Shown in pieces: positions 1 to 8,517 of a stretch of 64,000 nucleotides of DNA; within the stretch, counting starts at the first letter, position 1; each line of letters starts with the position of its first letter. The translations under genes and the position numbers were made by a program. The notes beneath the pieces are model-generated. The model was not told where the DNA came from, searched no databases, and saw only the letters and a program-made list of their open reading frames with translations. Source of the DNA: G963692885 sp964658655 (GTDB lineage: Bacteria; Acidobacteriota; Terriglobia; Terriglobales; Acidobacteriaceae); the NCBI GenBank assembly GCA_964658655.1, contig CAZZZL010000010.1, positions 1-64,000 on the forward strand, in the 5' to 3' direction.

Positions 1-55
1 AGGGAGAGGTCTGCAAAACCTTTATGCGTCGGTTCGATCCCGACCCGCGCCTCCA
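1..55 (+). tRNA. tRNA-Cys (GCA), 5' end cut off by window edge
   Basis: The 3' part of a tRNA is visible. The anticodon stem is 6-10 paired with 18-22, with a seven-base loop at 11-17 carrying anticodon GCA at 13-15 (Cys). A perfect five-pair T stem (28-32 with 40-44) encloses the TTCGATC loop. The acceptor 3' strand is 45-51, the discriminator is T52, and CCA is encoded at 53-55. The acceptor 5' strand and most of the D arm lie before base 1. Bases 56-216 downstream hold no convincing gene. Confidence 0.9.
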
Positions 56-216
56 TACTCTTCCGAAAGCTACATTGCCCTCGCGATTCAGCGCAGACAC
101 TCCTACGCTAAAACGAGGTAACCGCGATGTGACTTTGTCGGGTACACAAATGGCTGATCTGCAGGAAGAAGCTGTGCTACTCTCTTGCCACTCTTGTTCC
201 CGGCAGGCCTGTATCG

Positions 217-1170
217 ATGAATCAGCAGCTACGTCCTCTAAACCTTGGTGAAACTCTAGATCGAACCTTTCAAATTTACCGTTCGAATTTCGCACTGTTC
301 GCCGGAATTGCCCTCGCGGGCGCTCTATTCAACCTGATCTGGTACACGCTGCAGGTATTTGCGGTGCGCAACGCCATGAGTGCGGGTGTCGGATCGGCAA
401 AATTCCAGATTGTGAACGGAATCGGCTCGTATGGGGTTCTTTTCGTTTCGCTGATTGCGAACTCACTGGTCTGGGGTGCGATGGTATTGGCCGTCGGTCG
501 AATTTATCGCGGACAGGCGGTCGACGTTGCGGGAGCGCTCCAGGCACTGGTGCCGAGCTGGTTGAGGCTGGCCTTTGTAACGATGATGGCGATGCTCCTG
601 GCTTGGGGATTGCCGGCAGCAGGTGCTGTCAGCATCTTCCTGATCCTGGCGAAACATGGCAACAGGCAGAATGCAGGAGCGATGATCGCTGTGGGCGTCA
701 TTGGTCTGTTGTTCCTTGTCATGATTCCGCTGGGCATCTGGCTGTCGCTGCGCTTTTCACTGGCCAACGCCGTCGCCGCGTTCGAGGGCACCGGTCTGGC
801 AGCGAGCCTTCGGCGTTCCGCGTCCCTGGTGAAGGGCGCGAAAGGGCGGGTGTTTGTTCTTCTGCTGGTCGTCCTCGTCATTGAGGTGGTGCTGGGATTG
901 ATCCTCGGAATACCGAGCTGGGCGTCGATCGCTCATAATTTCCGTCACCCTCAGGTGCCGCTCTGGATGTCCATTTATGGATTAGCAACAGGCGTTGTAC
1001 TGCATACCCTGGTGACGCCGGTCTTCGGTATCGGCCTGGCATTGTTTTACTTCGACGCGCGGGCACGCAAGGAGGGCCTGGACGTTGAATGGAGCATGGA
1101 TGGCTCGCCTACTTCGGACGCGAGCCTGTTTGCGGGTGACCATGGAATCTCCCCTTCGCATCTGGGATGA
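217..1170 (+). CDS. Multi-pass membrane protein, first gene of MoxR/DUF58 cluster
   Basis: A 317-residue integral membrane protein. The N-terminus (L-x-x-x-x-x-L-D-R-T-F-x-x-Y-R) followed by about six hydrophobic segments resembles the membrane domain found in glycerophosphodiester phosphodiesterase-like and YciC-like proteins; no enzymatic motif is visible. It starts at ATG 217. Its stop overlaps the next start (ATGA around 1167-1170), so it is probably translationally coupled to the DUF4129 gene. Membership of a MoxR/DUF58 operon suggests an envelope or complex-assembly role. The exact function is unknown. Confidence 0.8.
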   Translation: MNQQLRPLNLGETLDRTFQIYRSNFALFAGIALAGALFNLIWYTLQVFAVRNAMSAGVGSAKFQIVNGIGSYGVLFVSLIANSLVWGAMVLAVGRIYRGQAVDVAGALQALVPSWLRLAFVTMMAMLLAWGLPAAGAVSIFLILAKHGNRQNAGAMIAVGVIGLLFLVMIPLGIWLSLRFSLANAVAAFEGTGLAASLRRSASLVKGAKGRVFVLLLVVLVIEVVLGLILGIPSWASIAHNFRHPQVPLWMSIYGLATGVVLHTLVTPVFGIGLALFYFDARARKEGLDVEWSMDGSPTSDASLFAGDHGISPSHLG

Positions 1171-2186
1171 TGATGACCAGTCGATGGGCCCTGATCGCGG
1201 TGATCGTGCTGGCGCCGAGGCTAACTCCGCTGCATGCTCAGAGCGAGGACCTTCCGCAAATTGATGCAACTGTTGCAGCGGCAACAGATGTGGACATAGA
1301 TGCCTACCACGCTCATGTGCGGCAGCTTCGACAGGTGGTAGCCGAGTGTCGCGCAACCCTGGGCGAGTCGAAATGCGAAAGCTCACTCGCTGGAACGGAT
1401 GACAACGTTGCCTGGAAGGGAGGACGCCGGCGGATTGAGTACGACTGGCTGCGCGCTGCTCTCGATGACGCAGCGAAAGTCGGCACCGACGCCGCCAAGA
1501 TCGCCCAGACAAAGGCAGCACTGGGCACTGCAGACCAGCGGCTTGCCTACGAACTAAGGCGGTCGCCAGCCGACAATCAGGTGCAGCCGCAACTACACCA
1601 GGCGCAGACAGAGCTGCGTAGGGTATTGTCTACCGGTGAATTCGCCAATATCAGTGAGCCGTCACCCTGGTACAAGCTGCTGCAGCGTTTCCTGTCGTGG
1701 CTGGATCGGAAGCTGAACTCCCTCTCGGGTCATGGAATGTCTCCCGGTCTGCTCCAGGCACTCGTCTATGGCGGCATCCTGGTGTGCGTGACATTGCTGG
1801 GATGGTGGTACGCCAGGCAAGTCAGGCGACAGCGGGTGTTGCTTGAAAATCCATCCCATAGGCTTGCAGATCTTCCGTCCGCCGTTGACTGGAAGCTTCG
1901 CCGGGAGCAGGCTCAGGCCTTCGCTGCAAACGGTGATTGGCGGGAGGCTGTGCACCACATCTACTGGGCGGCAATCTCGCGATTGGAGGCGCTCGGCAGC
2001 TGGCCGGCGGATCGAACGCGTACTCCTCGGGAATATCTTCAACTTCTGCCCGCGACAGGCGAGACGCGTGGTGATCTGGTGCAATTGACGAAGAGTTTCG
2101 AGCGCATCTGGTATGGCCAGAAAACAGCGCAGCGGCAAGACTTCGAGCAGGCGTCTTCGGTACTCAACAGGCTTGCTGCACGATGA
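1167..2186 (+). CDS. DUF4129 domain-containing membrane protein
   Basis: 339 residues with an N-terminal signal peptide, a polar periplasmic-looking region, one transmembrane helix near residues 190-215, and a C-terminal cytoplasmic domain. That domain carries the R-T-P-R-E-Y-L stretch and a GDWREAVHH-type helix typical of DUF4129. DUF4129 proteins are usually encoded with MoxR ATPases and DUF58 proteins, as here. The gene overlaps both neighbours by four bases, indicating one operon from 217 to 5769. The biochemical role is not established; a part in an envelope-associated MoxR complex is inferred. Confidence 0.85.
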   Translation: MMMTSRWALIAVIVLAPRLTPLHAQSEDLPQIDATVAAATDVDIDAYHAHVRQLRQVVAECRATLGESKCESSLAGTDDNVAWKGGRRRIEYDWLRAALDDAAKVGTDAAKIAQTKAALGTADQRLAYELRRSPADNQVQPQLHQAQTELRRVLSTGEFANISEPSPWYKLLQRFLSWLDRKLNSLSGHGMSPGLLQALVYGGILVCVTLLGWWYARQVRRQRVLLENPSHRLADLPSAVDWKLRREQAQAFAANGDWREAVHHIYWAAISRLEALGSWPADRTRTPREYLQLLPATGETRGDLVQLTKSFERIWYGQKTAQRQDFEQASSVLNRLAAR

Positions 2187-3370
2187 AGTTGCTGGCCGGC
2201 GTGACCAAACGCGATAGGCGCCTACTGCTGATCGCCTTGTCGTTGATAGCTGGAATGATCGTGATACTGGGTATCTTTGCCCCGGCGAAAAACGATGATG
2301 ACCCGGTACCGACAAGCTGGGGCACAGGAAACCATGGCGCAAAAGCGGCCTATCTGACTCTCGGCAGAAGTGGCTATACGGTCGAGCGATGGACAGAGCC
2401 GCTCTCGCAATTGGCGGACCGCGCGGACAGCCACACCGTCGTGATCGCAGCCGAGCCTCTTCCCATCAACCTGGAAGAACAAAAGGCTGCCATTGAAAAC
2501 ATCCTGAAGCGTGGCGGACGAGTGCTCGCGACAGGAATTGGCGGCGCAATGTTGCTGCCGCACAGTGAGGCCGTGGCGCTGCAGAACCCGTTTGCGCAGG
2601 AGTGTCATGCAACTCCGGTTGGGCTGGATGCGATGTCCAGTCCGGACGATGTGCGCGTGTATCTGAAAGCGTACTGGGCGAAGCCGTCTGTTGAAGATCG
2701 CACCCAGTACCTGTGCGGCGCACGCGCAGTGGTAGTTACGTATTCTTATGGCGCGGGAGAGGTGACCTGGTGGGCCAATTCGCTACCGCTTGAAAACCGA
2801 GGTATCGCGGAGGGAGCAAATCTGGAGCTGATGTTGCACAGCGTCGGACCAGCGCAGGGTGCCCAAGTTTATTGGGACGAATCCCTGCATGGAGAAGCAC
2901 CTTCGCTATGGAGTTACGCGAAAGGGACGCCGGTACAACTTGGCATCGTCCAGATCATCTTCGCAGCCGCGCTCCTCATGCTGAGCTTTGGCAGGCGGAG
3001 TGGCCCTGTCCGTTCCGATCCGAAGACCAGCCGCGCATCGGCCGGCGAATTTGTGCGTTCGCTCGGTGGTCTTTTCGAAAAGGCGCACGCCACTCACGCG
3101 GTCGTCGCGATTGCCTATCAACATATGCGTCGACAGATGCACCTTAACCTGGGAGTGCCTGCTACGGTGAGTGTCAAGGAAGCATCCGAGATCGCATCCC
3201 GTCGCATGCAGCGAGATGCATCGGTCGAAGCCGTGGGACTGCTGGCCGATCTTGAGCTGGCGGAGAGCGTGATAGCCGGTGAACGCATCCCCGAAGCCAA
3301 AGCGCTGAAGCTGGTGCGGGGCCTCGATCATCATGAACAACAGCTTCGACATTCACTTAAAGGAAGATGA
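2183..3370 (+). CDS. DUF4350 domain-containing membrane protein
   Basis: 395 residues. An N-terminal transmembrane helix (about 12-32) is followed by a GATase-like or Rossmann-like extracytoplasmic domain in the style of DUF4350: the T-S-W-G-T-G-N-H-G-A-K-A run, then a G-G-R-V-L-A-T-G strand. A second helix lies near residue 255-270, with a cytoplasmic helical tail after it. Such proteins accompany MoxR, DUF58 and DUF4129 genes. It overlaps the DUF4129 stop by four bases, and AGGAAG at its own 3' end serves as the ribosome-binding site of the MoxR gene. Confidence 0.82.
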   Translation: MKLLAGVTKRDRRLLLIALSLIAGMIVILGIFAPAKNDDDPVPTSWGTGNHGAKAAYLTLGRSGYTVERWTEPLSQLADRADSHTVVIAAEPLPINLEEQKAAIENILKRGGRVLATGIGGAMLLPHSEAVALQNPFAQECHATPVGLDAMSSPDDVRVYLKAYWAKPSVEDRTQYLCGARAVVVTYSYGAGEVTWWANSLPLENRGIAEGANLELMLHSVGPAQGAQVYWDESLHGEAPSLWSYAKGTPVQLGIVQIIFAAALLMLSFGRRSGPVRSDPKTSRASAGEFVRSLGGLFEKAHATHAVVAIAYQHMRRQMHLNLGVPATVSVKEASEIASRRMQRDASVEAVGLLADLELAESVIAGERIPEAKALKLVRGLDHHEQQLRHSLKGR

Positions 3371-3373
3371 CGA

Positions 3374-4399
3374 TTGGACGAGCGAATTGAGATGGGTACG
3401 GCCATGACTCCGATGGAGCAAAATGCTGTCGAGACTACGAATCTGCATGCAACAGCGCGACTTCTTGAACAGGCCAAGGCAGAACTCGGCAAGGTCATTG
3501 CCGGCCAGAATGACTTTGTCGACCAGGCGATGATTGCTGTTTTGTGCCGCGGGCACGCACTGATTGAGGGAGTTCCCGGTGTCGCGAAAACGCTGCTGGT
3601 CAAAACCCTCGGACAGCTGCTGGGACTGGATTTTCAGCGGGTGCAATCCACCCCGGACCTGATGCCTGGCGATATCATCGGGACCAACATCTACCGTCAG
3701 TCCACGCAGGATTTCATGCTGCACAAGGGCCCGGTGTTTACCAGTTTCCTGCTGGTCGATGAGGTGAACCGAATGCCTCCCCGGACACAGGCGGCGCTGC
3801 TGGAATGCATGGAAGAGCGACAGGTGACGATCGATCGTCTGCGCCACGATCTGCCTGACCAGTTCACTGTATTTGCGACGCAGAATCCAGTCGATTATGA
3901 AGGCACCTATCCACTTCCGGAAGCACAACTCGATCGCTTTTTGCTGAAGCTGCGGGTCACGTATCCGACGCTTGAAGAGGAAAGGCTGATGCTGCAAAGG
4001 CATCATTCTCAACCTGACGGCAAGGGTCTGCTGTCGACTCCGATTACGCCTATTGCCCAAGGATTGCTGGCGGCTGCACAAGCGGAAGTACGTGCTATTC
4101 GCATTGAACCGGAACTCACAGATTATCTGCTGGCGATGGTGCGCCGCACCAGGGAATGGCCGATGCTGACGCTGGGTGCAAGCCCGCGCGCTGCAATCGC
4201 CCTGATGCTGGTCTCGCAAGCCTACGCTGCCACGGAGGGCCGCGACTACCTGATTCCAGACGACGTGAAACAGGCAGCGCTGCCGGTACTGCGGCACAGG
4301 ATCATGTTGAAGCCGGAGTCGGAACTGGAAGGCTACGATGCCGATCGTATCCTGCTGGACGTGCTGGCAGCAGTGCCGGTACCTGCTGCCCGTTCATGA
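3374..4399 (+). CDS. MoxR-family AAA+ ATPase
   Basis: 341 residues of the MoxR/RavA branch of AAA+ ATPases, thought to act as chaperone-like assembly or activation factors for VWA and DUF58 partners. Walker A is G-V-P-G-V-A-K-T and Walker B is F-L-L-V-D-E-V-N-R. The A-T-Q-N-P sensor-1 region and the P-L-P-E-A-Q-L-D-R-F arginine-finger region are intact. The start used is TTG 3374, nine bases after AGGA at 3361-3364; ATG 3392 is an alternative. The 3' end overlaps the DUF58 start in an ATGA junction at 4396-4399, indicating tight coupling. Confidence 0.95.
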   Translation: MDERIEMGTAMTPMEQNAVETTNLHATARLLEQAKAELGKVIAGQNDFVDQAMIAVLCRGHALIEGVPGVAKTLLVKTLGQLLGLDFQRVQSTPDLMPGDIIGTNIYRQSTQDFMLHKGPVFTSFLLVDEVNRMPPRTQAALLECMEERQVTIDRLRHDLPDQFTVFATQNPVDYEGTYPLPEAQLDRFLLKLRVTYPTLEEERLMLQRHHSQPDGKGLLSTPITPIAQGLLAAAQAEVRAIRIEPELTDYLLAMVRRTREWPMLTLGASPRAAIALMLVSQAYAATEGRDYLIPDDVKQAALPVLRHRIMLKPESELEGYDADRILLDVLAAVPVPAARS

Positions 4400-5769
4400 G
4401 CTCGGCACTGATTCCTGCAAGCTGCTCGGCCCCGGCCGAAAGGCGCGGTCGCTTTGCCGTTGGCCTGACGCCGCGCGCATTGCTGCTCTTACTCGCCGGC
4501 ATCTTGTTCCTCGTGCCGGCATTCTTTATACGCAGCTTCGCCTGGGGCATGCTGGTTTGGGATATCGCGGTGATGGTGTTGATCGCCATCGATCTCGCGC
4601 GCCTGCCTGCCGCAGAGCGACTGAGAATGGAGCGCCACTGGCTCTCCATCCCTATGCAGGGCCTGCTCACAGAAGTTGAGGTCAGCGTCTATCAGGACGG
4701 CAAGTCCCTGCTGCAGTGTGACCTGGTGGACGATCTGCCGCAGGAACTTGCTCCGCTACCGCTTCAGCTGAAAGCCGCCGTCTACCCATACGTGCCCGCA
4801 ACTGTACGCTATCGATTCAAGCCAAAGCAGCGCGGTGACCTGGCCGCCGGAAAACTCTTCATCCGCTATCGCAGTAGCGTCGGACTGGCTGAGCGATGGG
4901 CATTCGCAGAGCTGTCGCAGACGATTCGCGTCTATCCGTACAGGCGTTCCGGCGAAGATGCGGAGATGTATGTGGCACGAATGCGGCAGGTGGAGCAGCA
5001 GCTGCGCCGGCAAAGAATTCGTGGCCTGGGACGCGATTTCGAGAGTCTTCGCGACTACCGCGAGGGCGATGATCTGCGGGATGTCTGCTGGTCGGCAACG
5101 GCCCGTCGTGGCGCGATTGTGACCAAGCAATACCAGGTCGAGAAGAGTCAGCCAGTGTGGCTGGTGATGGATGCCGGCCGGCTGCTGCAGGCCGAGGCCG
5201 GCGGCGGGACCAAGCTGGACTACGCCGCTGCCACGGCACTCGCCCTGGCGCAGCTGGCCCTGTCGGGAGGTGACCGCGTGGGACTGCTCGCGTATGGTTC
5301 GCAGATCCAGCAAAAGGTAGGTCTAGGCCGAGGAGCCAGTCATTTGCGACAGTTGATGGATGGCCTCTCGATGGTGCGCAATGAAGCGGCTGAAGCAGAC
5401 CATCTTCGGGCCACCGTTACGCTGAATCGCATGCAGCCACGGCGTAGCCTGGTGCTCTGGATCACGGACCTGGCAGAGACGTCGATGCGCCCCGAGGTGA
5501 TCGACGGGGCATCGCAGCTGATGCGACGGCACCTGGTAATCTTTGTGGTCATGCGGCAGAAAGAATTGACTCAACTGGCCGACACCAGGCCGGAAACCGC
5601 GAACCAGATGTACCGGCGTGCCGCCGCGCAGGATCTGCTGCATCGCAGAGAGACGCTTCTTGCAAGGCTCCGAGAACGCGGGGCCATGACTATCGAGACC
5701 GATCCGCAAGAGATGACCGCCGCCGTGTTAAACCGCTATCTCGAGGTAAAAGAGCGGGCGATGTTGTAA
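4396..5769 (+). CDS. DUF58 domain-containing protein
   Basis: 457 residues. Two adjacent N-terminal transmembrane helices (about 25-70) are followed by a beta-rich region and a C-terminal DUF58 domain, which contains the conserved R-x-Y-R-x-G-D-D-L-R-x-V-x-W stretch and a VWA-like fold. It is the usual partner of a MoxR ATPase. The reading frame is open much further upstream, but ATG 4396 overlaps the moxR stop codon and matches the family N-terminus. Its last 34 bases overlap the 3' end of the convergent SpoIIM gene. Confidence 0.92.
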   Translation: MSSALIPASCSAPAERRGRFAVGLTPRALLLLLAGILFLVPAFFIRSFAWGMLVWDIAVMVLIAIDLARLPAAERLRMERHWLSIPMQGLLTEVEVSVYQDGKSLLQCDLVDDLPQELAPLPLQLKAAVYPYVPATVRYRFKPKQRGDLAAGKLFIRYRSSVGLAERWAFAELSQTIRVYPYRRSGEDAEMYVARMRQVEQQLRRQRIRGLGRDFESLRDYREGDDLRDVCWSATARRGAIVTKQYQVEKSQPVWLVMDAGRLLQAEAGGGTKLDYAAATALALAQLALSGGDRVGLLAYGSQIQQKVGLGRGASHLRQLMDGLSMVRNEAAEADHLRATVTLNRMQPRRSLVLWITDLAETSMRPEVIDGASQLMRRHLVIFVVMRQKELTQLADTRPETANQMYRRAAAQDLLHRRETLLARLRERGAMTIETDPQEMTAAVLNRYLEVKERAML

Positions 5770-6758
5770 GGGCCGGTATAGTCATCAACCGTTGTGGCCA
5801 TGTCTTCTTCAGGAAGTGGAGCCTGATGCGTGAGCCACGCGATCAGCAGGCTGAACAGGACTGCCGCAACCGCGAATTTAAGTGCAACCGGCGCATGGGA
5901 AGGCGAGAAAAAACCCTCGAATATGCCGGCACAGATGAGCATCGGTATCGTGCCGGCAAGTAGACGAACTGCTTCAGAGCCGGCGATGACGATGGAGTAG
6001 CGGCGGGTATAAATGCCGGGGAAAAGTATTCCGTAACCCAGGCGCATGCCGGCTGCACCAGCGATAAGAATGGCCGGAAGTTCGAGCGAGCCATGCGGTG
6101 CGACGAAGCTCCACAGGCTGAGGCTCATATGATGCTGCTGGCAGGCGGCGCCCACGACGCCCATCAAGATACCGTTAAAAGCGATGAGATAGAGCGTGCC
6201 CAGGCCGCCAAGAATACCTCCCGCAAAGGCCGCGAAGGTAACGCCAATATTATTAGTAGTAATAAAGCTGGATGCCTGCGGAGACATGGACGTAAGTGAC
6301 TCGGTCCACATCTTTCCCTGCTCGATGGTATGCACCATCTGCGGCCCGAGCAGCGTGCGCATGAAGTCCGGTCGGACAAGAGTCATAAGTGCACCGAGCA
6401 CGCCGCCCGCAAGAAAGAGGATCAGCGAAGCCAGCACATACGGAAGCAGCTGCCGGAACAGCCGGGGATAGTCGCACCAGAGAAAGTCATAGACGATGCG
6501 CCATCCGCTTCGTTTTCGCGAGTAGATGATGGAGTGCGCGCGGGCAAGCAGGCTGTTGAGTTCGGCCGTCCTGGTGCGCGCCGTCGGGTCCTGGCGGAGT
6601 GCCGATAGATCCGCAGCCACCTGGCGATAAAGAAAAGCCAACTCGCGCAGTTCAAGATGCGATAGGCTGGCGACACCATCGGCGTGAGCCCTGGAAATGA
6701 GATTGCCGAGACGGGTCCAGTGAGTACTCCGCTTGTCGATCCAGCTATTCGATATCAT
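5736..6758 (-). CDS. Stage II sporulation protein M (SpoIIM) family membrane protein
   Basis: 340 residues. A soluble helical N-terminus (about 1-100) is followed by five or six transmembrane helices with the SpoIIM/DUF95 pattern, including N-N-I-x-V-T-F-x-A-F-x-x-G and H-G-S-L-E-L-P. In non-sporulating bacteria these proteins usually sit beside RDD, MoxR and DUF58 genes, as here. The gene is reversed relative to the cluster. Its 3' end overlaps the DUF58 gene by 34 bp, and its start is only 20 bp from the divergent RDD start, so its promoter must lie inside the RDD gene or the 20-bp gap. Confidence 0.88.
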   Translation of the reverse strand: MISNSWIDKRSTHWTRLGNLISRAHADGVASLSHLELRELAFLYRQVAADLSALRQDPTARTRTAELNSLLARAHSIIYSRKRSGWRIVYDFLWCDYPRLFRQLLPYVLASLILFLAGGVLGALMTLVRPDFMRTLLGPQMVHTIEQGKMWTESLTSMSPQASSFITTNNIGVTFAAFAGGILGGLGTLYLIAFNGILMGVVGAACQQHHMSLSLWSFVAPHGSLELPAILIAGAAGMRLGYGILFPGIYTRRYSIVIAGSEAVRLLAGTIPMLICAGIFEGFFSPSHAPVALKFAVAAVLFSLLIAWLTHQAPLPEEDMATTVDDYTGPYNIARSFTSR

Positions 6759-6778
6759 GCAGAGACATTTTCCCCGGG

Positions 6779-7624
6779 ATGCGAGACCAGATGAACGCGC
6801 GTACAGGTGATTGGAACGACCAGCTTAGCATCGACACTCCTGAACTAGTATCCCTCGAATACCCACTTGCCGGGATAGGGAGCCGCTGCCTCGCGCTGCT
6901 GCTGGATTACGCTGCACAGGCGGCATTTTATCTGCTGGCAATGCTGGCGATCGTGTTTCTTCCCGGCACGACTCATTCATCGCGCCATGTGTATCCTCAA
7001 GGTTCTGCGGCTGCAAAATGGGCGACTGCCATCGTCATCCTGGTCCCTTTCCTGCTGCACTGGGCGTACTTTACGCTCTTCGAGGCATTCTGGGATGGAC
7101 GCACACCGGGCAAACGCATCATGCGGATCCGTGTGATTCAGAACACCGGCAGGAGCATTACTTTCTTCGAAGCGATGACGCGCAACCTGCTGCGGGCGAT
7201 TGATTTTCTGCCCGGCTTTTATGCCATCGGATTGCTCTCCATTTTCATCACCAAGACCGACCAGCGGCTGGGCGATCTCGCGGCCGGTACGCTCGTCGTC
7301 CATGAAGTAAAGCAGGAAACTTCGATATGGGAAGGGTCGGGCGCGCGCAGTTTTACCGCTTCCATTTTCGAAAATGCACCGGCAGCCGAAACCGTAAGCA
7401 GTGGCTTGCCCGCGGACGCTCTCGCTCGCGTGACCACTGCCGATTTGCAGGCCATCGACAGCTTCCTCGCCAGACGCCTGGATATTCCGCTCGACGTAAG
7501 AGCGACGCTGGCCGCACGCCTGGCTTCACAGCTGCGTGCAAGGATGCAGCTGGATCCTTCACTCGCGATACGCGACGAGACCCTGATTGAAGGCGTGATG
7601 CATGATGCCCGCGGAGTCTTGTGA
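6779..7624 (+). CDS. RDD family membrane protein
   Basis: 281 residues. An RDD domain occupies about residues 25-175: G-S-R-C-L-A-L-L-L-D with the arginine-aspartate pair, an F-W-D-G-R-T-P-G-K-R-I segment, and D-x-R-L-G-D-L-A-A-G-T near the last helix. A soluble tail of about 100 residues follows. RDD proteins are membrane proteins of mostly unknown function, some proposed as ion transporters. The start is ATG 6779, with ATG 6791 as an alternative. It overlaps the next gene by four bases, linking the MoxR cluster to the A2M neighbourhood. Confidence 0.88.
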   Translation: MRDQMNARTGDWNDQLSIDTPELVSLEYPLAGIGSRCLALLLDYAAQAAFYLLAMLAIVFLPGTTHSSRHVYPQGSAAAKWATAIVILVPFLLHWAYFTLFEAFWDGRTPGKRIMRIRVIQNTGRSITFFEAMTRNLLRAIDFLPGFYAIGLLSIFITKTDQRLGDLAAGTLVVHEVKQETSIWEGSGARSFTASIFENAPAAETVSSGLPADALARVTTADLQAIDSFLARRLDIPLDVRATLAARLASQLRARMQLDPSLAIRDETLIEGVMHDARGVL

Positions 7625-8517
7625 CGCTGGTTAGAATTCGCATCGACAAGAGAGTCCTGAACTTGCACGATAACGCGAGAGTGCCTCTCACTATTACCTG
7701 GCGAAGAAAAACATCAGCCGTAGTAAGCGGTTTTTTGCTGGGGATTACCTCACCTCTCCACGCCGCGTCTGCCCCTGATGCACTGGCGGAGGCACTCAAG
7801 GGTACACAGGCCTCGGCTGTCGTGCTAGACCAGCGGACGGGCCGAATCCTTGCAGAGGCTGGCGTGCAACGCGCGAGCCTGCCCGGGTCTGCGATCAAGC
7901 CGCTGCTGCTTGCCTACGCACTCGATCATGGAATCGTACATGCCGACACAGAAGTCTATTGTCGCCGCGATCTTAATGTGGCGGGCCGCGCGCTGCCCTG
8001 TACGCACCCGGCGGATCGTCCCGTCTTCACGGCCGAGCGAGCACTGGCCGAGTCGTGCAATACCTGGTTCGCGGATTTAGGAAAGCGCTTCACAGCCCCC
8101 GAGCTGGAAGCAGCCCTGAAGCACTGGCATGTTCCCCATCCATTGCTGTCGCGCGCTGGGCCTGAGCAGCGCCAGCTGGTCGTGTTGGGACTGAAGGATG
8201 TGACACTGTCTCCATTACAGATGGCCGGTGCGTATCGCTTAATGCTGTCACAGTTGACTGCCGGCAGCGTCGTCCTGGGGGGATTGCGAGGTTCAGTGGA
8301 CTACGGCATGGCGCATGCCTCTGCGATAGCTGGTGTGAACATTCTGGGCAAGACGAGCACAGCAAGCAATCCTGGAGAAAGCTGGACGCATGGCTGGTTT
8401 GCAGGAGCGATCCCAGGTCAGATCGTGGTCGTTATCTATGTACCGCACGGTGACGGTGGAACAGCCGCCGGCATAGCGAGAATATTCCTTGCGGCCTTCG
8501 CAAAAAGCGGGAGATGA
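7621..8517 (+). CDS. Penicillin-binding transpeptidase-like protein (minimal, secreted)
   Basis: 298 residues, apparently a stand-alone penicillin-binding transpeptidase domain. All three active-site motifs can be placed: S90-A-I-K93 (SxxK), S145-C-N147 (SxN) and K244-T-S246 (KTG variant). A hydrophobic stretch near residues 33-48 looks like a signal sequence or anchor. There is no glycosyltransferase or dimerisation domain, and the protein is shorter than typical class A or B PBPs. GTG 7621 overlaps the RDD stop; TTG 7663 is an alternative start. Overlap with the SpoIID gene suggests joint work on peptidoglycan in the periplasm. Confidence 0.82.
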   Translation: MTLVRIRIDKRVLNLHDNARVPLTITWRRKTSAVVSGFLLGITSPLHAASAPDALAEALKGTQASAVVLDQRTGRILAEAGVQRASLPGSAIKPLLLAYALDHGIVHADTEVYCRRDLNVAGRALPCTHPADRPVFTAERALAESCNTWFADLGKRFTAPELEAALKHWHVPHPLLSRAGPEQRQLVVLGLKDVTLSPLQMAGAYRLMLSQLTAGSVVLGGLRGSVDYGMAHASAIAGVNILGKTSTASNPGESWTHGWFAGAIPGQIVVVIYVPHGDGGTAAGIARIFLAAFAKSGR

